54,139 bases of DNA, taken from Oscillospiraceae bacterium (GTDB lineage Bacteria > Bacillota > Clostridia > Oscillospirales > Acutalibacteraceae). This document shows positions 54,096 through 54,139 of this stretch, piece by piece. The translations under genes were made by a program, and so were the position numbers. The notes beneath the pieces were generated by a model that worked only from the letters and a program-made list of their open reading frames with translations, did not search any database and had not been told where the DNA came from. Location: positions 1 to 54,139 of the forward strand of contig WQWM01000013.1 in NCBI GenBank assembly GCA_009785335.1, given 5' to 3'. The stretch's first letter is position 1. Every line of letters starts with the position of its first letter.

Positions 54096-54139
54096 TATTA
54101 TACCACACCTGCGGTGAGCTCTGTCGCTTCGCTGTGCGT
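54096..54139 (-). repeat. 44-bp direct repeat, copy 2, at the window end
   Basis: Exact second copy, 79 bp from the first; the window stops exactly at its end. TATAAT lies at 54102-54097 on the minus strand. Confidence 0.75.

Noticed and set aside
1-54139. CRISPR array
   Set aside because: The dispersed repeats have no regular spacing or unique 30-40 base spacers, and no cas gene is seen.
1-54139. tRNA or rRNA genes
   Set aside because: No TTCGA-type T-loop with acceptor stem and no rRNA-like sequence was noticed on reading through; the search was by eye, so a divergent tRNA could be missed.

Overview
The window looks like the chromosome of an uncultured anaerobic Firmicute (Clostridia, Ruminococcaceae/Oscillospirales-like). 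Three things point there. (1) The block yicC-remA-gmk-rpoZ-priA-def-fmt-rsmB-rlmN-prpC-prkC-rsgA (35.2 to 20.7 kb, minus strand) is the classic Bacillus/Clostridium order. (2) NrdR, YerC, a PASTA kinase, strong AGGAGG ribosome sites and consensus sigma-A promoters are typical of Firmicutes. (3) Rubrerythrin, an aldehyde:ferredoxin oxidoreductase and a four-cluster ferredoxin imply anaerobic life. No rRNA, tRNA, CRISPR array, phage or intact transposase was seen.

Layout. 0.2-7.7 kb: an AAA/ABC-type ATPase, a GH29 fucosidase, and a scattered histidine operon (hisG-hisD-hisC-methyltransferase-hisB, minus). 7.8-12.3 kb: RluA-type pseudouridine synthase, a membrane-anchored SurA/PrsA-like foldase and an O-antigen-ligase-like membrane protein, ending in an intrinsic terminator. 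12.3-19.2 kb: a lone plus-strand F5/8C-domain protein, TatD, MetG, an ECF sigma factor fused to an unknown domain, a methyltransferase, YerC, an orphan RelB-type antitoxin and NrdR. 19.3-35.2 kb: MBL hydrolase and lipoprotein attached to the end of the long translation/cell-wall-signalling operon. 35.4-41.7 kb: two convergent sugar operons (GH4 glycosidase, alpha/beta hydrolase and a 43-aa protein against GH31 glucosidase and GPH symporter) meeting at a bidirectional terminator. 41.9-48.2 kb: plus-strand genes for citrate synthase, a small membrane protein, UppP, an Ig-like surface protein, rubrerythrin, ferredoxin, AOR and MoaD. 48.3-54.1 kb: OFA transporter, acyl-CoA synthetase, rhamnulose-1-P aldolase and isocitrate dehydrogenase (minus).

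The most unusual content is not a gene but several dispersed repeat families. One is a palindromic element of about 50 bp (15 copies plus remnants). It has a T7/A7 hairpin whose outer and even internal base pairs change in a compensated way, joined to a CCGCGAAGCGG hairpin and a T-run. Its palindromes always face a start or stop codon, sometimes in outward-facing pairs, so it sits in the leader of many genes and supplies the last codons of hisC. A second family is an 83-96 bp MITE-like element with CGTGTAGGGGCGG ends. A third is a C-run/G-run palindromic repeat, also found in frame inside rlmN, priA and the ligase-like gene, recalling the protein-coding palindromic elements of Rickettsia. Tail-end copies of rsgA and of a methyltransferase gene show that recombination has been active around these repeats.
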